DNA from: Mesorhizobium sp. M1C.F.Ca.ET.210.01.1.1
GTDB lineage: Bacteria; Pseudomonadota; Alphaproteobacteria; Rhizobiales; Rhizobiaceae
Direction: 5' to 3'
NCBI RefSeq assembly: GCF_004791585.1
Contig: NZ_SRUU01000018.1
Location: 62,001-126,000, forward strand
Length of the DNA stretch: 64,000 bases
Positions 16,242 through 23,807 of this stretch are shown one piece after another. Both the position numbers and the translations under genes were made by a program. Within the stretch, counting starts at the first letter, position 1, and the number at the start of each line of letters is the position of its first letter. Below the pieces are notes generated by a model. The model saw only the letters and a program-made list of their open reading frames with translations. It searched no databases and was not told the DNA's origin.

Positions 16242-17567
16242 TCATGTGCGCAACGCCTCGCCGATCGCATCGTCGAGGCGTTCGACGATCGCATCGATGG
16301 CCGGCACATCGCAGATGAATGGCGGCGCCAGAAGCACGTGGTCGCCAAGTGCTCCGTCGATCGTTCCTCCCATGGGGTAGACGAGCAGGCCGCGCGCCAT
16401 GGCCGCCTTCTTGATGCGCGCATGCAGCTTCCGCTTCGGATCGAAAGGTTGTTTGGTCGAGCGGTCCTCGACCAGTTCGACGCCCATGAACAGGCCACGG
16501 CCGCGAACGTCGCCCACATTGGGACGGTTGCCGAAGCGCTCGCCGAGCCGACGCGCCAGATGCGTGCCCATGGCTTTCACGTTTTCGAGCAGCCCGTCGC
16601 GGGCAATGACCTCCTGAACGGCAAGTGCCGCGGCGCATGCCATCGGGTGGCAGATATAGGTATGACCGTGCTGGAATAGCCCCGAGCCATTCGAAAACGC
16701 GTCGAATATCCTCCGGCTCAGCAGCACCGCGCCGATCGGCTGATAGCCGCCGCCCAGCCCCTTGGCGATCGTCATCAGATCGGGGGCAACGCCATCCTGT
16801 TCGCAGGCGTGAAGCGTTCCGGTGCGGCCCATCCCGCACATCACCTCGTCGAGGATCAGAAGGACGCCGTACCTGTCGCAGATCTCGCGGATGCGGCGCA
16901 GATAGTCGGCGACCGGCGGCACCGCGCCTGCCGTCGCGCCGACGACAGTCTCGGCAACGAAGGCCATGACCGTCTCCGGTCCGAGGTCGACGATCTTGTC
17001 CTCCAGCGCCCGCGCCGCTCGCCGGGCATAGTCCTCGTCCGTTTCGCCGGCTTCCTGGAAGCGATAGGCGAAGCAAGGGTCGATGTGGTGCGTTTCGATG
17101 AGCAGCGGCCGGAACTGCGCGCGGCGCCATTCATTGCCGCCTGTCGCGAGCGCGCCGAGTGTGTTGCCGTGGTAGCTTTGCCGGCGCGCGATGATGTTGC
17201 GGCGCTGCGGCTGGCCGATCTCGACGAAATACTGCCGCGCCATCTTGAGCGCTGCCTCGACTGCCTCCGAACCGCCCGAGACGAAATAGCAATGGCTGAT
17301 TCCGGCCGGCGCGTCCGCGACAAGCCGGTCGGCCAGAGCTTCGGCGACGTCGCTGGTGAAGAAACTGGTGTGGGCATAGGCAAGCCGGTCGGCCTGCCTG
17401 TGCATGGCGGCCAGGATATCGGGATGGCCGTGGCCGAGACACGAGACGGCGGCCCCGCCTGACGCGTCGATATAGGCACGGCCATTGCTGTCGAAGAGCT
17501 CGATGCCCTTGCCGCCGCTGGCGACAGGAAGCGAGGTGTGGATCTGGCGATGCAGGATATGGGTCAT
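16242..17567 (-). CDS. Class III PLP-dependent aminotransferase
   Basis: A 441-residue cytoplasmic enzyme. It shows the class III layout: GHGHPDILAAMHRQADRLAY, FVSGGSEAVEAALKMARQYF (phosphate-binding), SYHGNTLGA, ILDEVMCGMGRTG and the PLP lysine in APDLMTIAKGLGGGY. Close families act on omega-amino, beta-amino and diamino acids with pyruvate or 2-oxoglutarate. Its start overlaps the stop of the upstream rpiR gene (ATGA), so it belongs to that operon. Its divergent neighbour is a BKACE enzyme that consumes beta-keto acids. I infer that it converts a beta-amino acid to a beta-keto acid; the substrate is not shown by the sequence. Confidence 0.9.
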   Translation of the reverse strand: MTHILHRQIHTSLPVASGGKGIELFDSNGRAYIDASGGAAVSCLGHGHPDILAAMHRQADRLAYAHTSFFTSDVAEALADRLVADAPAGISHCYFVSGGSEAVEAALKMARQYFVEIGQPQRRNIIARRQSYHGNTLGALATGGNEWRRAQFRPLLIETHHIDPCFAYRFQEAGETDEDYARRAARALEDKIVDLGPETVMAFVAETVVGATAGAVPPVADYLRRIREICDRYGVLLILDEVMCGMGRTGTLHACEQDGVAPDLMTIAKGLGGGYQPIGAVLLSRRIFDAFSNGSGLFQHGHTYICHPMACAAALAVQEVIARDGLLENVKAMGTHLARRLGERFGNRPNVGDVRGRGLFMGVELVEDRSTKQPFDPKRKLHARIKKAAMARGLLVYPMGGTIDGALGDHVLLAPPFICDVPAIDAIVERLDDAIGEALRT

Positions 17568-18454
17568 GCTTTCCTCCGGCCGCGCGGCGGCAAGATGTGG
17601 ATGTCGAGTTGAGACAGCTGGTCCTCTGTGCGGCGGACAGCGGCCAGCGACTTTTCCCCGCCCTTGCCGGCGATCAGTGCCGCGAGCACCTCACCGATGA
17701 CGAATGCCGGCGACATGGTGTGGAAGAAGGACGGGCTTTCCGTTGGAACCAGGACCGATTGCGCGGCCAGACCGACGAGCGGCGACACGATACTGTCGGT
17801 GAGCGCGATCACAGGCACGCCATTGGCAGCGGCGCGGCGGGCAAGATCAACGGTCAGCTTGGTGTAGGGAGCGACGCTAACCGCGAACAGGACGTCCTCC
17901 GCGGTCGCCAGGCGGATGGCGTCGGTGCCGGCTCCCGATGAGCCGTCCAGCATCACCGCCTTTTCGCCAAGGAAGGACATGACATAGGCGAAATGCGCGA
18001 CGACCGGATGGCTGGAGCGCAGACCGAGGCAGAAAATCCGACGTGCGGCGTGGAGCCGCTCGGCCGCGGCGGCCAGGGAATCGAGCCGTTCTTGATCGGC
18101 AAGCTCGGCGATCTGGCTCGACAGCGACTTCATCATTTCAGCAGCCAATGCCCGGTCGCCGACCTCCTGCTGGTGCGCGAGCTGTGTGCCCGCCTTGCCG
18201 GCAAAGCCGAGCTCGCCCTGCCGCATGGCGTTGGCATAGAGCGAGCGCACCGGCTCATAGCCGTCAAAGCCCAACCGCTTTGCCAGACGCACCATCGTCC
18301 ACGGTTGCAGCCCGGCGCGGCGCGCCTGCTCGCGCATCGAAAGCAGCGCGACGTCCTCGGGATTGTCGAGAAGATAGCGAGCCGCGTCCTGGAGCTGCGA
18401 TGGCAGCGTGTCGAAAACTTCTACGATGGCATCGGTGAGCGGCGCGCGGATCAT
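17564..18454 (-). CDS. MurR/RpiR family transcriptional regulator (first of two)
   Basis: A 296-residue regulator. The N-terminal HTH_6 domain includes LLSMREQARRAGLQPWTMVR and LAKRLGFDGYEPVR. The C-terminal SIS domain (about 130-260) contains IFCLGLRSSHPVVAHFAYVM, then FAVSVAPYTKLT and PVIALTDSIVSPL, which in this family binds a phosphosugar or another small effector. It is cotranscribed with the aminotransferase and divergent from the BKACE gene, so it probably controls both through the 68-bp region between them. Confidence 0.9.
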   Translation of the reverse strand: MIRAPLTDAIVEVFDTLPSQLQDAARYLLDNPEDVALLSMREQARRAGLQPWTMVRLAKRLGFDGYEPVRSLYANAMRQGELGFAGKAGTQLAHQQEVGDRALAAEMMKSLSSQIAELADQERLDSLAAAAERLHAARRIFCLGLRSSHPVVAHFAYVMSFLGEKAVMLDGSSGAGTDAIRLATAEDVLFAVSVAPYTKLTVDLARRAAANGVPVIALTDSIVSPLVGLAAQSVLVPTESPSFFHTMSPAFVIGEVLAALIAGKGGEKSLAAVRRTEDQLSQLDIHILPPRGRRKA

Positions 18455-18481
18455 CTTGCCACCATAGACGCGATAGCGAGA

Positions 18482-18520
18482 TTGTGCAATAGATGTTGCA
18501 ATACTGACTATTGTGCTACA
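18482..18520. promoter_or_regulatory. Candidate RpiR operator between divergent rpiR and BKACE genes
   Basis: The 67-bp divergent region holds a repeated TTG(T)GCAATA motif: TTGTGCAATA at 18482, TTGCAATA at 18496 and the inverted TATTGTGC at 18509. CAATA (18499-18503) and TATTG (18509-18513) face each other across CTGAC. This spacing is typical of sites bound by a dimeric regulator such as RpiR. Confidence 0.5.
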
Positions 18521-18521
18521 A

Positions 18522-19379
18522 ATGGAGCCGACCGTGCAAGATGGGACATATCAAGGGCGTTCTGATCCTGTTGCGATCGCCGTCGCGCCAAATGGCGGCA
18601 GACGCACAAAAGCGGACCATCCGGCCCTGCCGGTGACACCCGATGAGTTGGCGCATGTGGCCGCGGCCTCGCTGGACGCCGGCGCCGCGATGATCCATGT
18701 CCATGTTCGCGACCGCCAGGGACGCCATCTCCTAGACGCAGAAGCGTACCGGGCGGCGATGGCGGCGATCAAAGCTCGCGTCGGCGAACGGCTCGTCATC
18801 CAGATCACCAGCGAGGCGCTGGGCATCTATCGACCCGAAGAGCAGATGCGAGTGACGCTGGAGACCCGCCCCGAAGCGGTCTCGCTCGCCTTGCGCGAAC
18901 TCGTGCCCGACGAAACGCATGAGGCGTCTTTCGCCTCGTTCCTCGAAACGTTGCGCACGGAGAAGATCGCGCCGCAGATTATCCTCTACTCGCCGCAGGA
19001 GGCCTCATACCTTGCGACGCTTGCAGGTCGCGGCATGATTCCCTTCGACAATCTGCCGGTTCTTTATGTGCTCGGGCGCTACACGGTCGGCCAGACATCC
19101 CGTCCCGCCGACCTGCTTGCGTTCATGGCACCCGCCATTTCGGCGCCGAGGCACTGGATGGTTTGCGCTTTCGGCCGCCAGGAAACGGCATGCGTCGCCG
19201 CCGCCGCGCTCCTCGGCGGGCACGCGCGTGTCGGATTCGAGAACAATCTTTTCCTGCCCGATGGGGCATTGGCTTCCGGAAACCACGAACTGGTAGCGGC
19301 CACCAGACGAGCCGTCCAAACCTGCGGGCTGGCTCTCGCCGACGCAGACACATTGCGAGGCCAATGGGCCGTTGCCTAA
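18522..19379 (+). CDS. BKACE family beta-keto acid cleavage enzyme (DUF849)
   Basis: A 285-residue TIM-barrel enzyme. BKACE proteins condense a beta-keto acid with acetyl-CoA, giving acetoacetate and the shortened acyl-CoA; the founding member cleaves 3-keto-5-aminohexanoate in lysine fermentation. The Zn site is seen in AAMIHVHVRD (His59, His61) and the conserved Glu in VGFENN; the start motif is AIAVAPNGGRRTKADHPALP. The ATG at 18522 is preferred over a GTG at 18513. It sits between a class III aminotransferase operon and an amino acid ABC transporter, supporting a role in a beta-amino acid pathway. The exact keto acid is unknown. Confidence 0.88.
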   Translation: MEPTVQDGTYQGRSDPVAIAVAPNGGRRTKADHPALPVTPDELAHVAAASLDAGAAMIHVHVRDRQGRHLLDAEAYRAAMAAIKARVGERLVIQITSEALGIYRPEEQMRVTLETRPEAVSLALRELVPDETHEASFASFLETLRTEKIAPQIILYSPQEASYLATLAGRGMIPFDNLPVLYVLGRYTVGQTSRPADLLAFMAPAISAPRHWMVCAFGRQETACVAAAALLGGHARVGFENNLFLPDGALASGNHELVAATRRAVQTCGLALADADTLRGQWAVA

Positions 19380-19432
19380 AGCGTCGGCTCTCAGATGCAG
19401 GTATCACCAGCGCACTCAACCGATTCCACATC

Positions 19433-19482
19433 TTGCAAATGCTAAATGCATTTCATTCATAGATGCATTTTGAATTTGCGAA
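19433..19482. promoter_or_regulatory. Palindrome cluster upstream of the ABC transporter operon
   Basis: A perfect 10-bp palindrome AAATGCATTT (19444-19453) is followed by a second ATGCATTTT (19463-19471). The pair is flanked by outer arms TTGCAAAT (19433-19440) and ATTTGCGAA (from 19474). It lies about 60 bp before the substrate-binding protein start and is a likely site for one of the two RpiR regulators. Confidence 0.5.
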
Positions 19483-19539
19483 ACGCTTAAGGCGCTGCTA
19501 GAGTCCCGGGGCAATTCCAACAAAAGGGGAACCCGAAAA

Positions 19540-20292
19540 ATGAAATTCGCACTCGCAAACCTCACTGCCGCCGCGGCCGTCGCGGCAACGCTTCTCCTTA
19601 ACCAGCCCGCCCTTGCCGACGATCTGATCGTGGCAACGGACACAGCCTTCGTTCCGTTCGAGTTCAAGGAAGGCGACAAATATGTCGGCTTCGACATCGA
19701 CCTGTGGGCCGCCATCGCCAAGGATATTGGGGTGACCTATACGCTGCAGCCGATGGACTTCAACGGCATCATCCCGGCGCTGCAAACCAAGCAGGTTGAC
19801 GTCGGCCTGGCCGGCATCACCATCAAGGACGAGCGCAAGAAGGTCATCGACTTTTCCGACGGCTACTACGACAGCGGCTTCCTGCTGATGGTGCCGGTCA
19901 ACAGCACGATCAAAGGTCCGGAAGATCTCATCGGCAAGACACTTGCCGTGAAGACCGGGACCTCGGCGACCGACTACGCCAAGGAGCACTTCAAGGGCAC
20001 GGATCTGCGGCTCTTCCCGAACAGCGACAACGCTTATCTGGAAGTCGCGACCGGACGCGCGGATGCCGCCATGCACGATACCCCGAACGTGCTCTACTAC
20101 ATCAAGACCAACGGCCAGGGGAAAGTGAAGACCGTCGGCCCGCAGATGATGGCCCAGCAATATGGCATCGCCTTCCCGAAAGGCAGCGAGCTCGTCGCCA
20201 AGGTCAACGCCTCGATCGCCAAGCTGAAGGGCGACGGCACCTACAGCACCATCTACAAAAAATGGTTCGGCACCGAGCCGCCGAAGAGCTGA
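19540..20292 (+). CDS. Polar amino acid ABC transporter, periplasmic substrate-binding protein
   Basis: A 250-residue family 3 (GlnH-like) binding protein. A Sec signal peptide with cleavage near ALA-DD is followed by VATDTAFVPFEFKEGDKYVG, the substrate-site Asp/Arg-containing GLAGITIKDERKKVIDFSDG, and KTGTSATDYAKEH. It captures a polar amino acid or related compound in the periplasm for the permease and ATPase encoded next. AAAAGGGGAA precedes the ATG. The context suggests that the ligand feeds the aminotransferase/BKACE pathway. Confidence 0.92.
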   Translation: MKFALANLTAAAAVAATLLLNQPALADDLIVATDTAFVPFEFKEGDKYVGFDIDLWAAIAKDIGVTYTLQPMDFNGIIPALQTKQVDVGLAGITIKDERKKVIDFSDGYYDSGFLLMVPVNSTIKGPEDLIGKTLAVKTGTSATDYAKEHFKGTDLRLFPNSDNAYLEVATGRADAAMHDTPNVLYYIKTNGQGKVKTVGPQMMAQQYGIAFPKGSELVAKVNASIAKLKGDGTYSTIYKKWFGTEPPKS

Positions 20293-20309
20293 TCACCGGG
20301 GTTCCTCGC

Positions 20310-20332
20310 GCGCGCCGGCCTGGCCGGCGCGC
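20310..20332 (+). terminator. GC-rich hairpin between binding-protein and permease genes
   Basis: Arms GCGCGCCGGCC (20310-20320) and GGCCGGCGCGC (20322-20332) form a perfect inverted repeat with no T-run after it. Such hairpins often stabilise the upstream mRNA or lower expression of downstream transporter genes relative to the binding protein. Confidence 0.6.
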
Positions 20333-20353
20333 CTTCCTTGAAGGAAAGCTCTC

Positions 20354-21010
20354 ATGGATTTCGACTGGTCCGTCATCTGGCAGGCCCTGCCCGAGCTGTT
20401 GAAAGGCGCCCGCCTCACCGTGCTGATCGCGCTTGCCGGCCTCGCCGGCGGGCTGGTGATCGGTGCCGCCGCCGGTCTCGCGCGCGCCTATGGCAATGCC
20501 GTCCTCAATGCCATCGCCTTCATCTATGTCGAGCTCATCCGCGGCACCCCTATCATCGTCCAGGTGATGTTCATCTATTTCGCGCTGCCGATCCTCGCGA
20601 ATGTCCGGATCAACCCGCTCGCGGCCGCCATCATGGCGATCATCATCAATGCCGGCGCCTATATCGCCGAGATCGTGCGCGGTTCGTTTCTGTCCGTGCA
20701 TCGCGGATTGCGCGAAGCCGGCCTGGCGCTCGGCCTGCCGTTCTGGAAGGTGCTTTTCTACATTATCGGCCCGCTCGCCTTCCGCCGCATGATTCCGGCG
20801 CTCGGCAACCAGTTCATCGTCAGCCTGAAGGATACCTCGCTGTTCATCGTCATCGGCGTCGGCGAACTCACCCGGCAGGGCCAGGAAATCATGGCGGCCA
20901 ATTTTCGCGCCGTCGAAATCTGGTCGGCCGTCGCGATGTTCTACCTGATCATGACCGGCGCGCTCACGCTGATCCTCAGACTGACCGAAAAGAGGATGCG
21001 CATCCTGTGA
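20354..21010 (+). CDS. Polar amino acid ABC transporter permease
   Basis: A 218-residue HisM/GlnP-type inner-membrane permease with about five membrane segments, for example LTVLIALAGLAGGLVIGAAA and the RGTPIIVQVMFIYFALP block. The EAA loop is visible as SVHRGLREAGLALGLPFWKV. Homo- or heterodimers form the channel. Its TGA overlaps the GTG start of the ATPase gene, giving translational coupling. Confidence 0.92.
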   Translation: MDFDWSVIWQALPELLKGARLTVLIALAGLAGGLVIGAAAGLARAYGNAVLNAIAFIYVELIRGTPIIVQVMFIYFALPILANVRINPLAAAIMAIIINAGAYIAEIVRGSFLSVHRGLREAGLALGLPFWKVLFYIIGPLAFRRMIPALGNQFIVSLKDTSLFIVIGVGELTRQGQEIMAANFRAVEIWSAVAMFYLIMTGALTLILRLTEKRMRIL

Positions 21011-21735
21011 GCATCGTAGAATTCAGGAAGGTCACGAAGCGCTTCGGCCAGGTCACCATCCTCGACCAGGTCGACCTGTCGATCGAGCCCGGCGAGAAGG
21101 TGGTCCTGATCGGTCCCTCCGGTTCCGGCAAGTCGACGCTGCTTCGCTGCATCAACGCGCTGGAGGAGATCAACGGCGGAGACCTCGTCGTCGACGGCAT
21201 CAGCGTCAAGTCCAGCGGCCGCATGGTCCGTATGATCCGCCAGGAAGCCGGCATGGTCTTCCAGCAATTCAACCTCTTTCCGCAGATGACAGCGCTTGAG
21301 AACGTCGCCTTCGGCCCGCGCCGAGTGCGCCACGAACCGCGACAGGAGGCGCGGAAGCAGGCGCTGGAAATGCTCGCCAAGGTCGGCCTGGCCGACCGCG
21401 CGCATCACTATCCGAGTGAACTCTCCGGCGGCCAGCAACAGCGCGTCGCCATTGCGCGCGCGCTTGCCGTCAAGCCGAAGCTGATGCTGTTCGACGAGCC
21501 GACCTCGGCGCTCGATCCCGAACTGCGCCATGAGGTGTTGCGCGTGATGCAGGCGCTGGCCGAGGAAGGCATGACGATGATCGTGGTCACCCACGAGATG
21601 GCGTTTGCCCGCAAGGTGGGGACCAGGCTGATCTTCATGGAAGGCGGCAAGATCGCTGTTGACGGCGAGCCGCGGGAACTGCTTGCAAATCCGCAAAACC
21701 CTCGGCTGAAAGAGTTCCTGCAGCATGTCGCATAA
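21007..21735 (+). CDS. Polar amino acid ABC transporter ATP-binding protein
   Basis: A 242-residue GlnQ-type ATPase starting with GTG at 21007. Walker A is GPSGSGKST (residues 36-44), the Q-loop lies in GMVFQQFNLFPQMTALENV, the signature is LSGGQQQRVAIARALAVKP, Walker B is LMLFDEPTSALDP and the H-loop is VVTHEMAFA. It powers uptake with the permease and binding protein. The 3' end overlaps the C45 hydrolase start by 11 bp, so the hydrolase belongs to the same transcription unit. Confidence 0.93.
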   Translation: MSIVEFRKVTKRFGQVTILDQVDLSIEPGEKVVLIGPSGSGKSTLLRCINALEEINGGDLVVDGISVKSSGRMVRMIRQEAGMVFQQFNLFPQMTALENVAFGPRRVRHEPRQEARKQALEMLAKVGLADRAHHYPSELSGGQQQRVAIARALAVKPKLMLFDEPTSALDPELRHEVLRVMQALAEEGMTMIVVTHEMAFARKVGTRLIFMEGGKIAVDGEPRELLANPQNPRLKEFLQHVA

Positions 21736-22783
21736 TGCGGACCACCGGCTTTCCTTCATCAATGTGGCGGGCTCGCCATATGATGTCGGAGCCGCCCTCG
21801 GCCGCTTCGGCCAGGCGGCACTGCATGAGCACTTCCGCACGTCCGCGGCATGGCGCGAACTGACCGCGCGCCGCGCCGATCCCCGCATCGGCATGATGGC
21901 GACAATCGTGCGGGAACGCTTTCCACGCTACTGGGCCGAGTTGCAGGGCCTTGCCGAAGGGCTCGAATTGCCCTTCGACGACGTTTTCCTTTGGAATTGC
22001 CGGGGCGACATCTGGGCAATGGCGCCGGATGGCTGCACCACCGTCCAATTGCCTGGTTCCCTGCATATCATCGGCCACAACGAGGATGGCGACCCGGATT
22101 TTGCCGGCCGCTGCGCTTTGGCCTATGTCGATTCCGCAGGGGGCACTCCGTTCACCGCCTTCGTCTATCCCGGCTCGATGCCCGGACATACATTCGCCGC
22201 GACCTCGAAAGGGCTGGTGCAGACCGTCAACAACATCAGGCCGCTGGCCGGAGGCGCCGGCACGCCGCGCATGGTGCTCGCCCGCGCTGTGCTCGATGCA
22301 CCGGACCTCGACGCGGCGCTGGCTCTGCTCAGATCGGCGCCGCGTGCCGGCGCTTTTCATCTCACCCTGGCGCAAGCCGGCGACGAGCGACTCCTCAGCG
22401 TCGAATTCACGGCCCAGGCGCTGTCCGTCGACCGCGTCGAAGCGGCGCGTGTCCACTCGAACCATCTCATCCATGCCGACACCGGACGCATGTCGCAGGT
22501 CGTCACGGGTTCGTCCGGCGTGCGCCAGCGGCGGGGCGAGCTGCTGCTCGGCCAAACCGTCCAGTCGGATCCGCAAGGCCGCGTGCTGGGCATATTGTGG
22601 GACGCGGAGGACCCGGAGCTGCCTATCTACCGCACCGACCCGGCCGACAGCGACATCGAGAACACCCTGGCAAGCGCTGTCTTTTGCATCGGGGCTGACA
22701 AGGTCGAGTGGGCTGTCTACGATGGTGCGTTCGAAGCAGCGCGCTTCGACATGCGGGATGGGCTGGTCCCTCTCGGGGGGTGA
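21725..22783 (+). CDS. C45 family peptidase/acyltransferase-like amidohydrolase
   Basis: A 352-residue Ntn-hydrolase related to isopenicillin-N acyltransferase and other C45 peptidases. These mature by self-cleavage before a catalytic cysteine, here most likely Cys104 in APDGCTTVQLPG, followed by the family's IIGHNEDGDPDF and QTVNNIRPLAGGAGTPRMVL. C45 enzymes hydrolyse or transfer amide-linked acyl groups. The gene overlaps the transporter ATPase gene, which suggests that the imported substrate is an N-acyl or peptide-like compound hydrolysed here. No signal peptide is seen, so the reaction is cytoplasmic. Confidence 0.85.
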   Translation: MSHNADHRLSFINVAGSPYDVGAALGRFGQAALHEHFRTSAAWRELTARRADPRIGMMATIVRERFPRYWAELQGLAEGLELPFDDVFLWNCRGDIWAMAPDGCTTVQLPGSLHIIGHNEDGDPDFAGRCALAYVDSAGGTPFTAFVYPGSMPGHTFAATSKGLVQTVNNIRPLAGGAGTPRMVLARAVLDAPDLDAALALLRSAPRAGAFHLTLAQAGDERLLSVEFTAQALSVDRVEAARVHSNHLIHADTGRMSQVVTGSSGVRQRRGELLLGQTVQSDPQGRVLGILWDAEDPELPIYRTDPADSDIENTLASAVFCIGADKVEWAVYDGAFEAARFDMRDGLVPLGG

Positions 22784-22798
22784 ACAGGAACGTGGGCG

Positions 22799-23716
22799 AT
22801 GCCAGAGGAAGCCTATGCAGAGCCGCCACGCACCATCGAGGATCTGAGGGCGCTGGCGCTCTCTGTCGGCCGCGACGAAGCAGGCTTTTCCCTCGGCTCC
22901 AAGGCGCATGATGTCTTCGCCAAGCTGGTCGAGGCGCCCGAACAATCGGCCGTCCGCACAATCTCGGAACTCGCCGATCAGTTCGGCATCAATCCGTCGA
23001 CGCTGACCAGGCTGGCGAAGCGTCTCGGCTTCGAAGGTTTTAGCGATTTCCAGGCCGTCTTCCGCAAGGCAATCGCCGACGACCAGCAATATTTCTACAG
23101 CCGCCAGGCCGGAAGGCTGATGACGACACCGTCGGCGGGCGGCGCCGAAGTCGAGGTCTTCGAGCGGCTGGCGCGCGAAACGGCAGCGAATGTCGACGGC
23201 TTCCTCGGTCAGCTGGACAGCGTCTCGCTGAAGGGCGCGACCGCGCTGCTGGCCAGCGCGCGGCGCGTGCGCGTTCATGGCGTTCGCCAGTTCCATTCGC
23301 TGGCGAGCTTCCTCACCTATTGCCTGGGCATGGTGCGCTCGGACGTGGCTCTGCTCGATGCGCCACGCCTGGGCGTAGCCGAGGCGCTGTCACAGCTCGA
23401 ACCTGGCGATGTCGTCATCATAGCGAGCTGCGCGCCCTATACGCGCAGCGTCGCGGAGGTCGGCCGCATCGCCGCGGCAAACGGCCAGAGCGTGATCGCG
23501 ATCACCGATTCCCGATCCTCGCCGCTCGTCCCTCCGGCCGAGCATGCCTTCTTCATCCCTCACGCCAGCAGCTTCTACTCGAACAGCATGGGCGCCTACA
23601 TCGTCTTTTGCGAAGCGCTGCTCAACCTTGTCGCCCGCGAACTGGGCGACAAGGCGCTGAACTCGCTCGCTGGGCGCGAGCGCCTGATCGCCGAGATGAA
23701 CATCGAGGTCGGCTGA
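22799..23716 (+). CDS. MurR/RpiR family transcriptional regulator (second of two)
   Basis: A 305-residue regulator with HTH_6 (RTISELADQFGINPSTLTRL, AKRLGFEGFSDFQAVF) and a SIS domain (RRVRVHGVRQFHSLASFLTY, VIIASCAPYTRSVAE, VIAITDSRSSPLV). It is paralogous to the one at 17564-18454. It begins 15 bp after the C45 hydrolase gene and so is last in the transporter operon, which it probably regulates. Confidence 0.9.
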   Translation: MPEEAYAEPPRTIEDLRALALSVGRDEAGFSLGSKAHDVFAKLVEAPEQSAVRTISELADQFGINPSTLTRLAKRLGFEGFSDFQAVFRKAIADDQQYFYSRQAGRLMTTPSAGGAEVEVFERLARETAANVDGFLGQLDSVSLKGATALLASARRVRVHGVRQFHSLASFLTYCLGMVRSDVALLDAPRLGVAEALSQLEPGDVVIIASCAPYTRSVAEVGRIAAANGQSVIAITDSRSSPLVPPAEHAFFIPHASSFYSNSMGAYIVFCEALLNLVARELGDKALNSLAGRERLIAEMNIEVG

Positions 23717-23761
23717 CTGCCGTCGCCGAATGACGATCGCTCGACGGCCACTCTTGCCGGC

Positions 23762-23806
23762 CGCGTGCGCCTGATCAACCGGGACCTCATAGACCTCCAA
23801 GCCCGT
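23762..23806 (+). pseudogene. Fragment of an L,D-transpeptidase gene
   Basis: The codons read RVRLINRDLIDLQARL, matching CVRLINQDIIDLYDRV at the catalytic end of the L,D-transpeptidase encoded at 15370-16191. The nucleotide match is strongest over GTGCGCCTGATCAACC and TCATAGACCTC. Only about 15 codons remain, without a start or catalytic cysteine, so this is a relic in the 91-bp gap between two convergent genes. Confidence 0.55.
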
Positions 23807-23807
23807 C

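Noticed and set aside
21635..23296. A 553-codon minus-strand frame across the C45 hydrolase and RpiR genes
   Set aside because: Both plus-strand genes have recognisable motifs and form an operon; the antisense frame has none.
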